Part shown: positions 37,601 to 49,600 of the stretch, piece after piece
How positions within the stretch are numbered: the first letter of the stretch is position 1
How the letters are laid out: every line of letters begins with the position of its first letter
Assembly: GCA_013399305.1 (NCBI GenBank)
Contig: VXAI01000137.1
Coordinates: 1,831,894 to 1,895,893 of the forward strand
DNA: 64,000 nucleotides
Origin: Rostratula benghalensis
Lineage: Eukaryota; Chordata; Aves; Charadriiformes; Rostratulidae
Reading direction: 5' to 3'
Notes under the pieces: model-generated
Told to the model about the DNA's origin: nothing
The model's input: the letters and a program-made list of their open reading frames with translations, nothing else
Database searches by the model: none
Made by a program: the position numbers and the translations under genes

Positions 37601-40600
37601 CCAGACTTAAAAACCTATATTATGAGAAATTTATAATACAAATTCTCTTTTAAAATTCCTATAGTACTAGTAAAATAGAAGTTGTTAATCATAGTTTGCT
37701 CCATAATCCCAGTAGAGATAATGCTTGTGGTTCTCCCTAAGAACTTTCTGGTATTCCAGTGGGTTTGGTGGTGATTTTTAAATTCCCATCTTGACCTTTT
37801 AAATAAGGCAGTTGCAGAGCAGTAGTTTTGAACAGCTCTGAGCTTTTGCTGCAGAAACTAAGCTCGTGGTGGGGGATCAATTTGTAGTGTATTGACATCA
37901 TTCAGGGTAAAAAGCTTTTTATGCTGCATTGTATTAAGACCAATTTAATTTCAACCGATTGAAATGAAGTATTGGATTGATGAAGTAAAGTACTTTATGT
38001 CAAAGTGGAAACTTTATCCTTCAGGAGCAGGCAGATTATTGGCTCTCGGTGATTTTCAAGTTGCTCCAACTAACAGATCTGGATCTCAAGAAGATTTCAG
38101 TGGAAGAAAAGGTATGCAAACATCATATCATGCTGGAATTTTTCTAAGTAAAGAATGTAAAAAAGCTGTGCATGCAAATGTAGCTTTGTGGTCATTTGGG
38201 TGTGACTCTGAGAGTTATAATGATGCTTGTTTCCTGGTCTACTCCATACAGTTTTCAGTTTAAATCTCCCCCCAAAGCCCTGCCTATGCTGTTTATGGGA
38301 ACTTTTTCTTGTAATAGAAACCTTTCCCTCTTGTGCCTCTTTTACTGTAATGTGGTTGCTGCGTGTAGTATTTGGGCTCAAGCCCAAATAGAACTGTGAG
38401 GATTAATAGCTGCCAACTGGGGTTGTATTTCAGGGAATTATCCTACAAAAATGATCCTTAGAGAAAATTCATCACTCCTATCTTTAGCTGCATAAATATT
38501 AGGGTTCTTCTTTGTAATGCCAGGCTCTCTCTATTGTAACCACAAAGACGGGATGATACCAGAGTGTAATTTACCCTACCTTCCCAAGACCTTGATTTTA
38601 CTTTTTGGCTTATGTGGCAATCTACTTTCATTCCAATGAAATTTTGAATATATTAAAGAATTTTTTCCTTCTGCATGGGCTGTAAAAGTAATCCTGGATG
38701 ACTAGTTTAGACCAACATGTTGCTTTTGAATGATTAAAATAATTTCAGAAAAAGTCCTCGGTTTAATTTAGGAAATCTGCTCTGGCCTCATAAACTCTGT
38801 TGTCAAACTGAATTTGGGGGCAGCAGCTCTTGTGTTCAAGGAGCACACAAAATAGATCTACAGAAATCTTGTAGTTTAGATCAGAGAAGTAATTTTGAAG
38901 TGAAGCTCCCAGTTGCCCACGACTTGTTCTCATTGTGAAACAATCTTGGCAACGCATGACTTCTTTTGGGCTGATCTTAACCAGCTGATGATGCACCTGA
39001 TGTGCTCTCAACCACTAATTGAGACCAAAATCCAAAGGAGAGCAAGAGGGAAATGACCTCCCTTCCCCCACTCCTGCCAAAATAACGTGGATATTGGGTC
39101 CTGAGTCCTAAATGTTTTGCTTTGAAGATCCACTCCTACTCCACCAAAAATAGTACCAAACAATGTTCAACTCATTTAGTGGTCAGTACCCTCAATGGAG
39201 CTTTCAACAGAATGGGTGGAGTGAATCCTTGGAATTTGAGTGTTCTTTCTCCCAGGAAAGACAGAAATGCTTTGTCAGGAGAAAATTGCAGTTTGCTTAC
39301 TTTGTTAATGCCCGTTCTGTTCCTCTGCTGGCTAATAAACGGATGGCTTCAGTCAGTCTCTGAGGATTTTAGTTTGGCATCTTCCACCAGCACTGGAGAA
39401 GGATGCAAATGAATGGATAATTAAAACCGAAGCAAAATTACTTTGCATCTTATGTGGCATCCTGTTTTCTTTCCAGTGAAAAGGGTTGGATATATTAAAG
39501 GTAGCTACGTCTGGCTGCTTTCCACCCATCGATCAAATTCTGCTTAAATGCTCTGCAAAGATTTATGGAGCGGGGTGTTCACAGATAACCCAAATGCAAA
39601 GAAATATCATAAATAACGAAGCTGACGTTATTCAGGGTGATCTGGGTGGCCTTCTGGCAGCTGGAAGCAGTCCTGTCACCTTCTCTTCTTCCTTTTGCCC
39701 CCCAAATTTTGGCAACAGGTCGCTGCTGTGAATCGATGCGATCCTCCTCCGGAGATCGTGGCTGCTGAAGATCACAGAACTCACGTCATGTATAACGCGT
39801 TGCAGCCCCAGAGAATCCTTGACAGGTGAGTTTCCCCTCCACTTCCCACCGAGCTCCTGAGGGTGGCACTCAAGTAAAGCAGAATATGTTGTCATAAATT
39901 TAGAGGGACATCGGGGTTTTTTTTTTTTCTGTCCCTCTTCCCACCTCTAAATTAACCTAAGGAGGAAGAGACATCCCGCGGTATTCTGGGAGCCGGCTGG
40001 AAATCAGGCAAATCTTATTTGGTCAAAATTCATTATGAAATGAAGTTAGTCATTCACCTCTAAAGCCTGAGACAGATTGTCCGTGGCTCCATTTCTTTTT
40101 TTAAACAATCTGGCCAAACCAGATGGCTATTTGCACCGTAAATGAAAGATGTGAAAATTCTATCAATACCCGAAGGCGATTTAAACAATCTCTAGAGGCA
40201 GAAGAGAGCTGTAAACCATGCCGCCTTCCTCTCCTGCTTACTCCTCCCCTTCACACCGTTGGCATCCCATTGTGAAGAAAATGGCTTTATTTTGTGGCTT
40301 CGGGGCGCATTTTGTATTCAGCAGGTGATTTTTTTCAAGTTTTGTACATAGGGAAGTCCAGCTCTTTCTGCCTAGGGGAGGAGATGATGCTGACTGCCAC
40401 GTAAAACACAGAAGGGAGAAGCAAATCTATGTTCTTTTTCCAGCGTTGCCATTGCCAGGTGACTTCTCTCAGTCTCATTTCTCATCTAGAAAATGGAAAT
40501 AGCCGTACTGGGCTGCTTTGCAGATGTGTTGTGATATTTGCTTGATGAGGTCTTGAAAAATGCTTTGCCATACTCTGATGGAAGATACTACGAAGTATAC

Positions 40601-43600
40601 TTTTATTATTGTATTGGTTTGATGATTATATTGGCTACAGTGGGCACTGAGGCCAACTTTGGTGCCCCACACCCTGGTTTAGCACCATTTTGGACATCCT
40701 AATTCATACTGAGTAACACAATTTAAGATCCAAGATTTAGTAAGGGAGACATTTATATTTTTATAATATCTTTATTGCGAGTCTTGTGTTTTCTGGGATC
40801 GTCGGTGAAAGACAAGAACCATCCCCGTGGTGATGATAGCTCTGAGAATTCTTAACAGCTTATTAAAAAAACCAACAACCCTGGAGATTTATTTACTGTT
40901 TTGCAGGGTTGACAATTTCTTGAAGAGAAAAGCACAATAGTTTTACCTAAAGGCATGGATTTCTTCCAATGCAAGAAGGCTCTATTTAAATATTTGTTTC
41001 TTGGATTGTGTGTATGTGTCTTCAGTGCTGGAAAGAAACAATTCTGTCTTCTGTCAGAGGTATTGCATACACAAATGTATAAAAACACACAAACCAGCAT
41101 TTATGGTACTGACCAAAATTTTATAATGATGCTTTGAATGTTTGCCTGTGCTCAGCTGGAATGCACACAACATAGTCATTAATGAAACCTTCCTAATGAA
41201 GCTCTGTTGGGGTCTTCTACGCTACAAAATGCTTATTGGAACCAAATCGGTGTAGTTTGTTTGCATCCATATTTTCAGATGAGATTGCAGTTAATTCTGT
41301 CTTTGCAATACCTCTATGAAAAATAAAACCCCCAAAGAAAGCCAAAAGTTACATTGTTAAGTTTCTTATGCAGTTTCCTCTCTCTGTGTGCCTAAAGATT
41401 TTATCTTTAATGACATGGTAACACACCACTGAACAATATTATGTGTATTTTTGCTCTACTCTAAATGCACATAGCATTTAAAAAGGTAGCTGGATCGTAC
41501 TTGTAACTGCTACATGGGAAGCAGGAATTGAATAACTGAGGGCTCTTCAGTCTATTGGGCAAGTACACAATGAGATGTGGTATCTGGCCCTTGAGGATAA
41601 ATTCCTTCAGAGAAGAAATAGAGCACAATTATTTTTAACAATGCATGTAATTAACCATTGGAACAATTTACCAAGGGTACCAAGAATTATCCACAACTGG
41701 AACGTTTTTAATTAAAATATGCTCCAACGGAACTTCAGGTGTCAGGTTTGAAACAAGGACTAACTCAGGGGCATCCAGGTGCCCGTGTGATGAGGGGAGT
41801 CTGAGCAGATGATTTGAGGAGTCCCTTCTGGCCTTGAATTTTATTAACCATGCACAGCAGTGAATTCCCGTACTCACCAAAGACAAAGAAAGTTGAAAGA
41901 TTCACATTAAATGAGCCAAGAAGTAGGAAACCCAAACGTTTTAGTCTGTCTTTTGAGAAGCAGGAAGCGGTGATGTAAGGAAAGATAGTTTTGTGGAAAG
42001 GTTCTCCGTGTGAAATAATAAATCTGAGGAATTTGAGGAGCAGGGATTTATTCAGGGGAGTTTGAATTCTACGTATAGTCGTGTCAAGTAATGATGTATT
42101 GTATTGTACTGGATATAACACTTCCTTGTAAAAGAAAAGATAACAGAGGAATTCTACAATTTCCAAGCCTGTAACAGGTTCTGTGCATGGAGAAGGAATA
42201 TATTAAAACTATGTTGAAGATAAGGGGTTTGTCTTCACAGACCTGCCTTGACGTTATTATTCATGAAGGGCATGGCCTTGAGCAAGAAGATGAACCTTTC
42301 TTGATAAATTTTGAATCTCTACTCACTAAACGTGTTTCCTGGAATCCCCACCTTTGAAATGGTTTATTTATAATAATGCACTTGTAGTTTCCACAGCTGT
42401 CACTGGGATCATGTTGTCTTAAACTGGTTGTCTCCTTACCACAAGTGGCAGAACAGGCAAAGACAGTCTGAACAGCTCAAATAATCAAGAGAGGAAAAAT
42501 AGATTTCTTGAATTGAACAGAACGTCACAACCTAAGAAACTCAGATAAAGATTTTTGAAATGTGTATTTAACTTCTCGAGTCTTTTCAATATCTTGTGCT
42601 AGTAAGATTGTTGTGCTCATGTTGTCTAATGTTTTGCAAATGTCACCGGTTGGCATGGTAAGTAAAAAAAAAAATCCTTGAATCTCCCAAGAGTCTTGCT
42701 TTAAAATGGTGTAGTGGGTGGAACACTCAACCAGGAGCTGCTTTCTTTTTACAGTTTGGTAACAGCACATACGTGCAGGGTCAAGCTAGTCTCTTAATTT
42801 ATTAGGTCTACCTGTTATTTCTTCTGTGAGGAGGGTACTCTGTAGGAGAATTAGGAGACTGAATTATTATCTTAGAGCTTCTGAAGCATCAAGCCCCATT
42901 GGGCTATGGAATCATAGAATGGTTAGAGTTGAAAGGGACCTTAAAGATCATCCAGTTCCAACCCCCCTGCCACATATTCTGAAAATAGAGCTGATTTGCT
43001 GAACCTAAAAAAGGAGTAAAGCCAGTACTTTGACATCTTTTTCCTCCGTGCTTGTGTTGGATGGTTGTCATTACTTCTTATACAGTTTAATTACTTGGAA
43101 AGAGCAAAAGTAAAAGAAATATACTCTGGTTTGAGGAATTTGTGTTCACCTGGTTTAAATCACAATGAATGGAAGCTTAACACACATTGGTGGTTTTCTT
43201 CCACTTTAAAATTTAAATTTAATTAAAGCTATTTATTAGTTTAAGAGGCTTTGAAATGATTTCAACTATTTCTGACCTATTATTGAGTGGCATGATCTGA
43301 AGATCTAGCGGAGATTTAAAAATGAGGCTTCCAAGTTGCATTCCATTTTTAGCTGTCTAAATAAATTGCTGGACACTGAAAAGTGCAGAAATGCCATTCA
43401 TTCTAAGATTTACAGCTGGAGGTGGAAATGTGAAGATCTAACCATCTGCTCAGCATGGAGAAAAATGGAGGGCTTTGTAGTTTTGTAGCACTTTGGGTTC
43501 TTTTATTATAGCGTTATTTGTGTTCAGTGGAGTTCAAGGATCTTAGCGTTTTTCATCATATTGAATCGAAGAGTTCTTTACAAATTCCCACCTTCATCTG

Positions 43601-46600
43601 GCAAGGCCATGGAAGTCAGCAAGATTATACACAGGAGCATGTAAAGGTTTGTAGGACTCAGTCCAGGTTCATGCTAAGCTTATTATCCTGATCATTAAAA
43701 TATTACCGTAGACTTGGAAAACTCTTAAACAAATTCCAGCAACGCCGTAACTGCAGAGGGAGCTTTAGAAAAGGCTATAAATTGGAAAAGATTATAGCAG
43801 ACATAACATTATTCCTTTTGCAAAAGAGCCCCAGGGGTCTTTAATGTGCTATTTTGTGCTATTTTTATGTTTAGAGCATCTCAAACCCAGCACACGCTTC
43901 TCCTGATTTTTGTGAACACTGTGAATAGTCTGATAGACGGATGGGATGAGTTGAAGTGATGATAAAGTCCCTGCAGAAGCTTTATACAAAAGAGGCTGAA
44001 AACTTCGTTTGCAGGTAAAGTCATGGCTCCTTGTTTTCCTTTCTTGCAGCACTTTACCTAGTCTTGATACTCCCTACCCCATGCTGGTGTTGGTTGGTCC
44101 TCTGGCCTGTGGTAAGAGAGAGCTCACTCATAAGATCTGCAGACAGTTCAACAATTTCTTCAGATACGGGTAAGTTTGTTCCCTAAGTTTAGAAGAACAT
44201 CAAGTGATCAGGGCTAGAATTGCTGCTGGTTTCTTTTTCATTTTTTTTTTCTTTTTTTTAAAAGAAGTTAAAAGTTAAAAGACAACCTATAAATGTTCAT
44301 TGCCACGACATTTATCTCTTCCCAGGGCTTCATTGCCTCAAGTCATCAAATCCATCCTTTAAAAAAAAAAGCTATTTAAGCTGTCATGTTCTTTTCAAAG
44401 GTGAACAGCAAACAGAAACGTGTCATTTAGTGCTCCTTTATTGATCTTTTCTATCTATGCTCACTAATGCCCCTCAACCTAAGCATCTGTTCAGATATGT
44501 ATGCATTTCTCTTAATTTTTGTGATGTACCTGCATATAAACACATCAGGATACACGTGCAGACTGCATCCAGAATCTGGAAAAGGAAGAGAGTGCAATTG
44601 CTGGCCCCTTTTATTATCCTGTGAGTAGTGTTATCAAAGCAAATGGCACCTTTCAGGCTTTACCACCTGCTGGGAGAACTAATTCTCCCAATCTGAAAGG
44701 CCTGAATTACGCTCCTCACTGCCTTGGGCTCCCTCTGTATTTAGTGGAGAGAAACTATCTCTTTCCAAGGGAGATTCAGCCTTTGTGAATCACTTCCCTG
44801 AGGTTTCTACCTATTTTCAGAGTACAGTAGATAGGAAGCCTGGCTGAGTTAGATCACCACTATCTGTTATCTAAAATTAGGTAAAATTACAAAATCAATC
44901 ACAGAATGATATGGGGTTGGAAGGGACCTCTGGAGATCATCCAGTCCAAACCCCCTGCCAAAGTGGGACTTTCTAAAGCTGGTCCCACAGGAACATGTCC
45001 AGGTGGGGTTTGAATGTCTCCAGAGATGGAGACTCCACCACCTCTCTGGGCAGCCTCTGCCAGGGCTCTGCCACCCTCCAAGTGAAGAAGATCCTCCTCA
45101 TGTTTAAATGGAACTTCCTATGTACAATTTTGTGCCCGTTTCCTCTTGTCCTGTCACTGGGCACCGCTGAAAAAATACTGGCCCCATCCTCCTGACACGC
45201 ATCCAAGAATTTATAGATGTTGATCTGATCACCCCCTCAATTTTCTCTTCTCCAGACTAAAAAGACCCAAGTTTAGATTCCTTTTGTCCACCCATTCCTT
45301 TCTTCAAAGTAGAATCGTAGAATTGTCTCAGTTGGAAGGGACTTGTCACATCATTGAGTCTAACCCTCAACCTGACACTGACAAAACCCATCACTAAACT
45401 ATGTCCCTCAGCACCACACCTGCCCAGCTTTTAAATACCTGCAGGTGTAGTGACTTCACCACTTCCCTGGGTAGCCCATTCTAATGCTTGATAACCCTTT
45501 CAGTGAAGAAAGTTTTCCTAATATCCAATCTAACTCCCCCAGGCAGAACTTGAGGCCGTTTCTTCTTGTCCCCTGGCCTGTTCCTTGGGAGAAGAGACCA
45601 ACTTTTCCTGGCTACACCCTCCTTTCAGGGAGTTATAGAGAGCAAGAAGGTCTCCCCTCAGCCACCTTTTCTCCAGGCTGAACAACCCCAGACCTCTCAT
45701 CAGCTTCCTTGCTTCACGATGTGACTTTTTCCTCTTCAGAATATATATTTTTTAAAAAAAAGACGACTTCAACACAGGGCGCAGACCGATTTTTGTACCA
45801 CTTAAACCAGACCCAAAATATCTCACTTTCATAGTTCCTCCAGCACACACTGTTGAGAGCTGGTGTGTATCCCTGTTCTATTCTCTCTCCTCTATTTTCT
45901 CTGTATTTTTATCACATACAAAATTTTCCATTCATTTTTAACCAGACTGTGGCCATAGTTTCACACATAAAGCGTTTGCCACAACAGGACCTGGGTCTAT
46001 TTTATGATTTCTCAGACTTTTTAGAATCACAGGATCATGCTCTGTATGTCGTTTGGGATGTCTAGCAGTTGCCTCCTTCTCTAATGTAACACACCCTGGG
46101 GAAAAAAAAGCCTATATGTATTTCTGTCTGCTCCATATTCAGATTATAGCCACTTGCTGGATTAAATCATTAGACTGGGAAGCTGAAAGGACATCTTCAG
46201 AAAATATCTGTGAAGGTTTCGTGACTGGAAAACTGACTTTTTGCCTTTTTTTAAAGCAACTGCTATGTTTTGAAAGACTATGCTGGAAATTGCAGACTAA
46301 TTGAACACCCATTGAAATTTTCCAAGCCCTCTGTGGGTTTTTTAAGATCATTGTTTTTCTACTCTGTATTTTATTTCCTAAAAGTTTTATGCGCGAGGGA
46401 GGAAAAAAAAGGGAGAGAGACAGAATCTTAACAGAGCAGAAAATTGCAACCATAAAGCAAAGTTGTATTTTAATTATTCAGTGGAGATTTAAGCAATTTT
46501 ATGGCTTACACTTTTAAATTTCAAACATTCCACTCATTAAAAATGTATTTCATGCAAGATACCCTGGCAGTTTGAATGTAAACACGGCCTTGCAATTAAA

Positions 46601-49600
46601 AAAGGGTTGTAATATTTAAAAGTGTTTCAAAAATAAACTGAAATTGGACCCTCAAACCATCTGGCTAGTGCTCAGGAATGACCTTTAAAGCTGGATGTGT
46701 TCATAATATCTTAAAGAAAATCAGACCTTTGAAGTGAAATTTTACGGAGCCCACGTGTAGCACCCTCTTCTCATTTGCTACAGCCTGTTGATAAAAATTA
46801 AAGTAGCACCCTCTAATGCTGTGATACACAAGATCTGTCAAGCTCTGTGTTATAGACTAAATTTCTTAATGGTTTATAACTCTGCTACCTTGCATCATCG
46901 AATTGTCTAGGTTGGAAGGAACCTTTGAGAACATCTGCTCCAACCAGCACCCCAAAACTTCCCTAAACCCCATCATTAAGCACTGTGTGAACCCGTCTTT
47001 TAAATACCTCCAGGGATGGTCACTCAACCACTTTCCAGGTGCAGCCCATTCCAAGGCTTGATAACCCTTTCCTTGTCAAAATTCTTCCTGATATCCAATC
47101 TGAACCTCCCCTGGTGGAACTTGAGGCCATCTCCTCTTGTCCCATCGTCTGTGACTTGGGAGAAGAGACCAACCCCCACTTCTCTACACCTTCCTTTCAG
47201 GGGGTTGGAGAGAGCAAGAAGGTCTTCCCTCAGCCTCCTCCAGGCTGAACATCCACCTCACCAGCTCCGTTGCCCTTCTCTGGACCCACTCAAGCACCTC
47301 AACGTATTTTTTTTTTTTTTTTTTTTTTTGTGGGAAGGGGCCCAAAACTGGGCACAGCACTTGAGATGGAGCCTCACCAGTGCCCAGTATAGGGGGACCC
47401 ACAAGTCCTACTCCCCACGCTGTTCCTGATACAAGTCAGGATGCTGTTGGCCTTCTTGACCACCTGGGCACACACTGTTGGCTCGTGTTCAACCAGCTGG
47501 TGACCAACACCCCCAGGTTCTTTTCCACCAGGCAGCTCCAGTCCCTCTGCCCCAAACCCGTAGCGCTGCAGGGGGTTGGTGTGAATAAGGGAACAGAAAT
47601 GGCCTGGTAGGTGGCAATACCAGTAGGTGGTATCATTTTTTTGCCATATTTTGCAGGACCATCCAGCAGAAGTCAGAGAGTTAAAAAGTTGTCGCTGCAA
47701 AGCGGTGCCAGAGCTCCACATCGTGCCCTTGTTATCCTACAACAGGAAAAATTAAAACCAAACCCCAAAACAAAGCAGAAACAAGGAGCAAAATAACAAT
47801 TTCCTAAGATAGAACATACCTTAAATTAAAATTGCTGCGTGCATTGACTTAGCTGGGGCTTTGGGGCTGGGTTTTTTTGTGTTTCATCCTGGTAGTAGGC
47901 TCACGGGTCTGAGGTTTATCCGATGGACTTTATGTGGTGGCAGGCAATTACTTTTCCTGCCTTGTATCCCACTTATCTTCCCAGATTCAGGATTGTTTCT
48001 TCCTTTGCTATTAGGGGTCTGTTTAAAGATTGGTCTTCATATCTCTTTCGTAACCTCACACTTCAGCCTTACTCCTAGCCTCCTTTCCCATATTTAGGAT
48101 TCTACTTTATATCATCCACAAACTGACAGAACTGGGAAAAAAATGGTTTCATCATTTCTCTGTTACGGGGCGCTGTGACAGCTTCAGTCCAGGCTATCCT
48201 GGGGGGGGGGNNNNNNNNNNNNNNNNNNNNNNNNNNNNNNNNNNNNNNNNNNNNNNNNNNNNNNNNNNNNNNNNNNNNNNNNNNNNNNNNNNNNNNNNNN
48301 NNNNNNNNNNNNNNNNNNNNNNNNNNNNNNNNNNNNNNNNNNNNNNNNNNNNNNNNNNNNNNNNNNNNNNNNNNNNNNNNNNNNNNNNNNNNNNNNNNNN
48401 NNNNNNNNNNNNNNNNNNNNNNNNNNNNNNNNNNNNNNNNNNNNNNNNNNNNNNNNNNNNNNNNNNNNNNNNNNNNNNNNNNNNNNNNNNNNNNNNNNNN
48501 NNNNNNNNNNNNNNNNNNNNNNNNNNNNNNNNNNNNNNNNNNNNNNNNNNNNNNNNNNNNNNNNNNNNNNNNNNNNNNNNNNNNNNNNNNNNNNNNNNNN
48601 NNNNNNNNNNNNNNNNNNNNNNNNNNNNNNNNNNNNNNNNNNNNNNNNNNNNNNNNNNNNNNNNNNNNNNNNNNNNNNNNNNNNNNNNNNNNNNNNNNNN
48701 NNNNNNNNNNNNNNNNNNNNNNNNNNNNNNNNNNNNNNNNNNNNNNNNNNNNNNNNNNNNNNNNNNNNNNNNNNNNNNNNNNNNNNNNNNNNNNNNNNNN
48801 NNNNNNNNNNNNNNNNNNNNNNNNNNNNNNNNNNNNNNNNNNNNNNNNNNNNNNNNNNNNNNNNNNNNNNNNNNNNNNNNNNNNNNNNNNNNNNNNNNNN
48901 NNNNNNNNNNNNNNNNNNNNNNNNNNNNNNNNNNNNNNNNNNNNNNNNNNNNNNNNNNNNNNNNNNNNNNNNNNNNNNNNNNNNNNNNNNNGGGAATGCA
49001 GCCTTTGAAAGTTTAGCAAATTCACCCTGAAGGCATTGTGGTTCTCTCTGAAGGCAGTGTGCCTCCAGCTACTGTTTCTGATGTTCTGATGCCTTCTGCT
49101 GCCTACGCTAAAACTTTGGCTTGAAAAACCACAGCAGAGCTCATTACTTGTACATACACAAATAGGGGAGCCAACACAACCTTAAGCAACTGATCTGGTC
49201 CTTAATGATAACTCTCAGTAATCGAGTAGTTTAATTTTCAAAGAATATAATCTGCTTGCATCGCTCTAGACGTACTGCTGGGAACCAAAGTTTCTGTTGT
49301 CAGGTTCCAGCTTTGAAATTTCTTGGCCAATTTTGCATTCTCCTTGCAGATTGTTGTCTTTTTTTTTTTCCTTTGGTGTCTTCTATTTTGTATGGCACGG
49401 CCATATGGTTTGATGCAATGTCAGAAGAAGGATGCCCCTTGCTTTTAGATCTTGCTTTCTTTACAGTGTGAATGAATAACCCATGAAAGCTGTAATCTGT
49501 CAGCAGCTTGTTCTCAAGACGCTGCTGTTTTATTATCCATGAACGACGTACGAGCCCCTACCCTGCAGGACTGCCTGCCTGCTCTTCCCTGCAAATTTTG

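Larger units (their letters stand above)
35005..41505 (+). other. LRGUK: LRGUK introns 7-10, repeat-poor stretch
   Basis: Outside exons 8-10 this 6.5 kb has no avian CR1 insertion. I see only poly-T/poly-A tracts (36117-36139, 36606-36650), one ambiguous base at 37592 and a MIR-like relic at 40450-40600. Confidence 0.55.

Noticed and set aside
48102..49025. Long open frame of about 300 codons
   Set aside because: It is created by the N run 48211-48991; the flanks are not coding.
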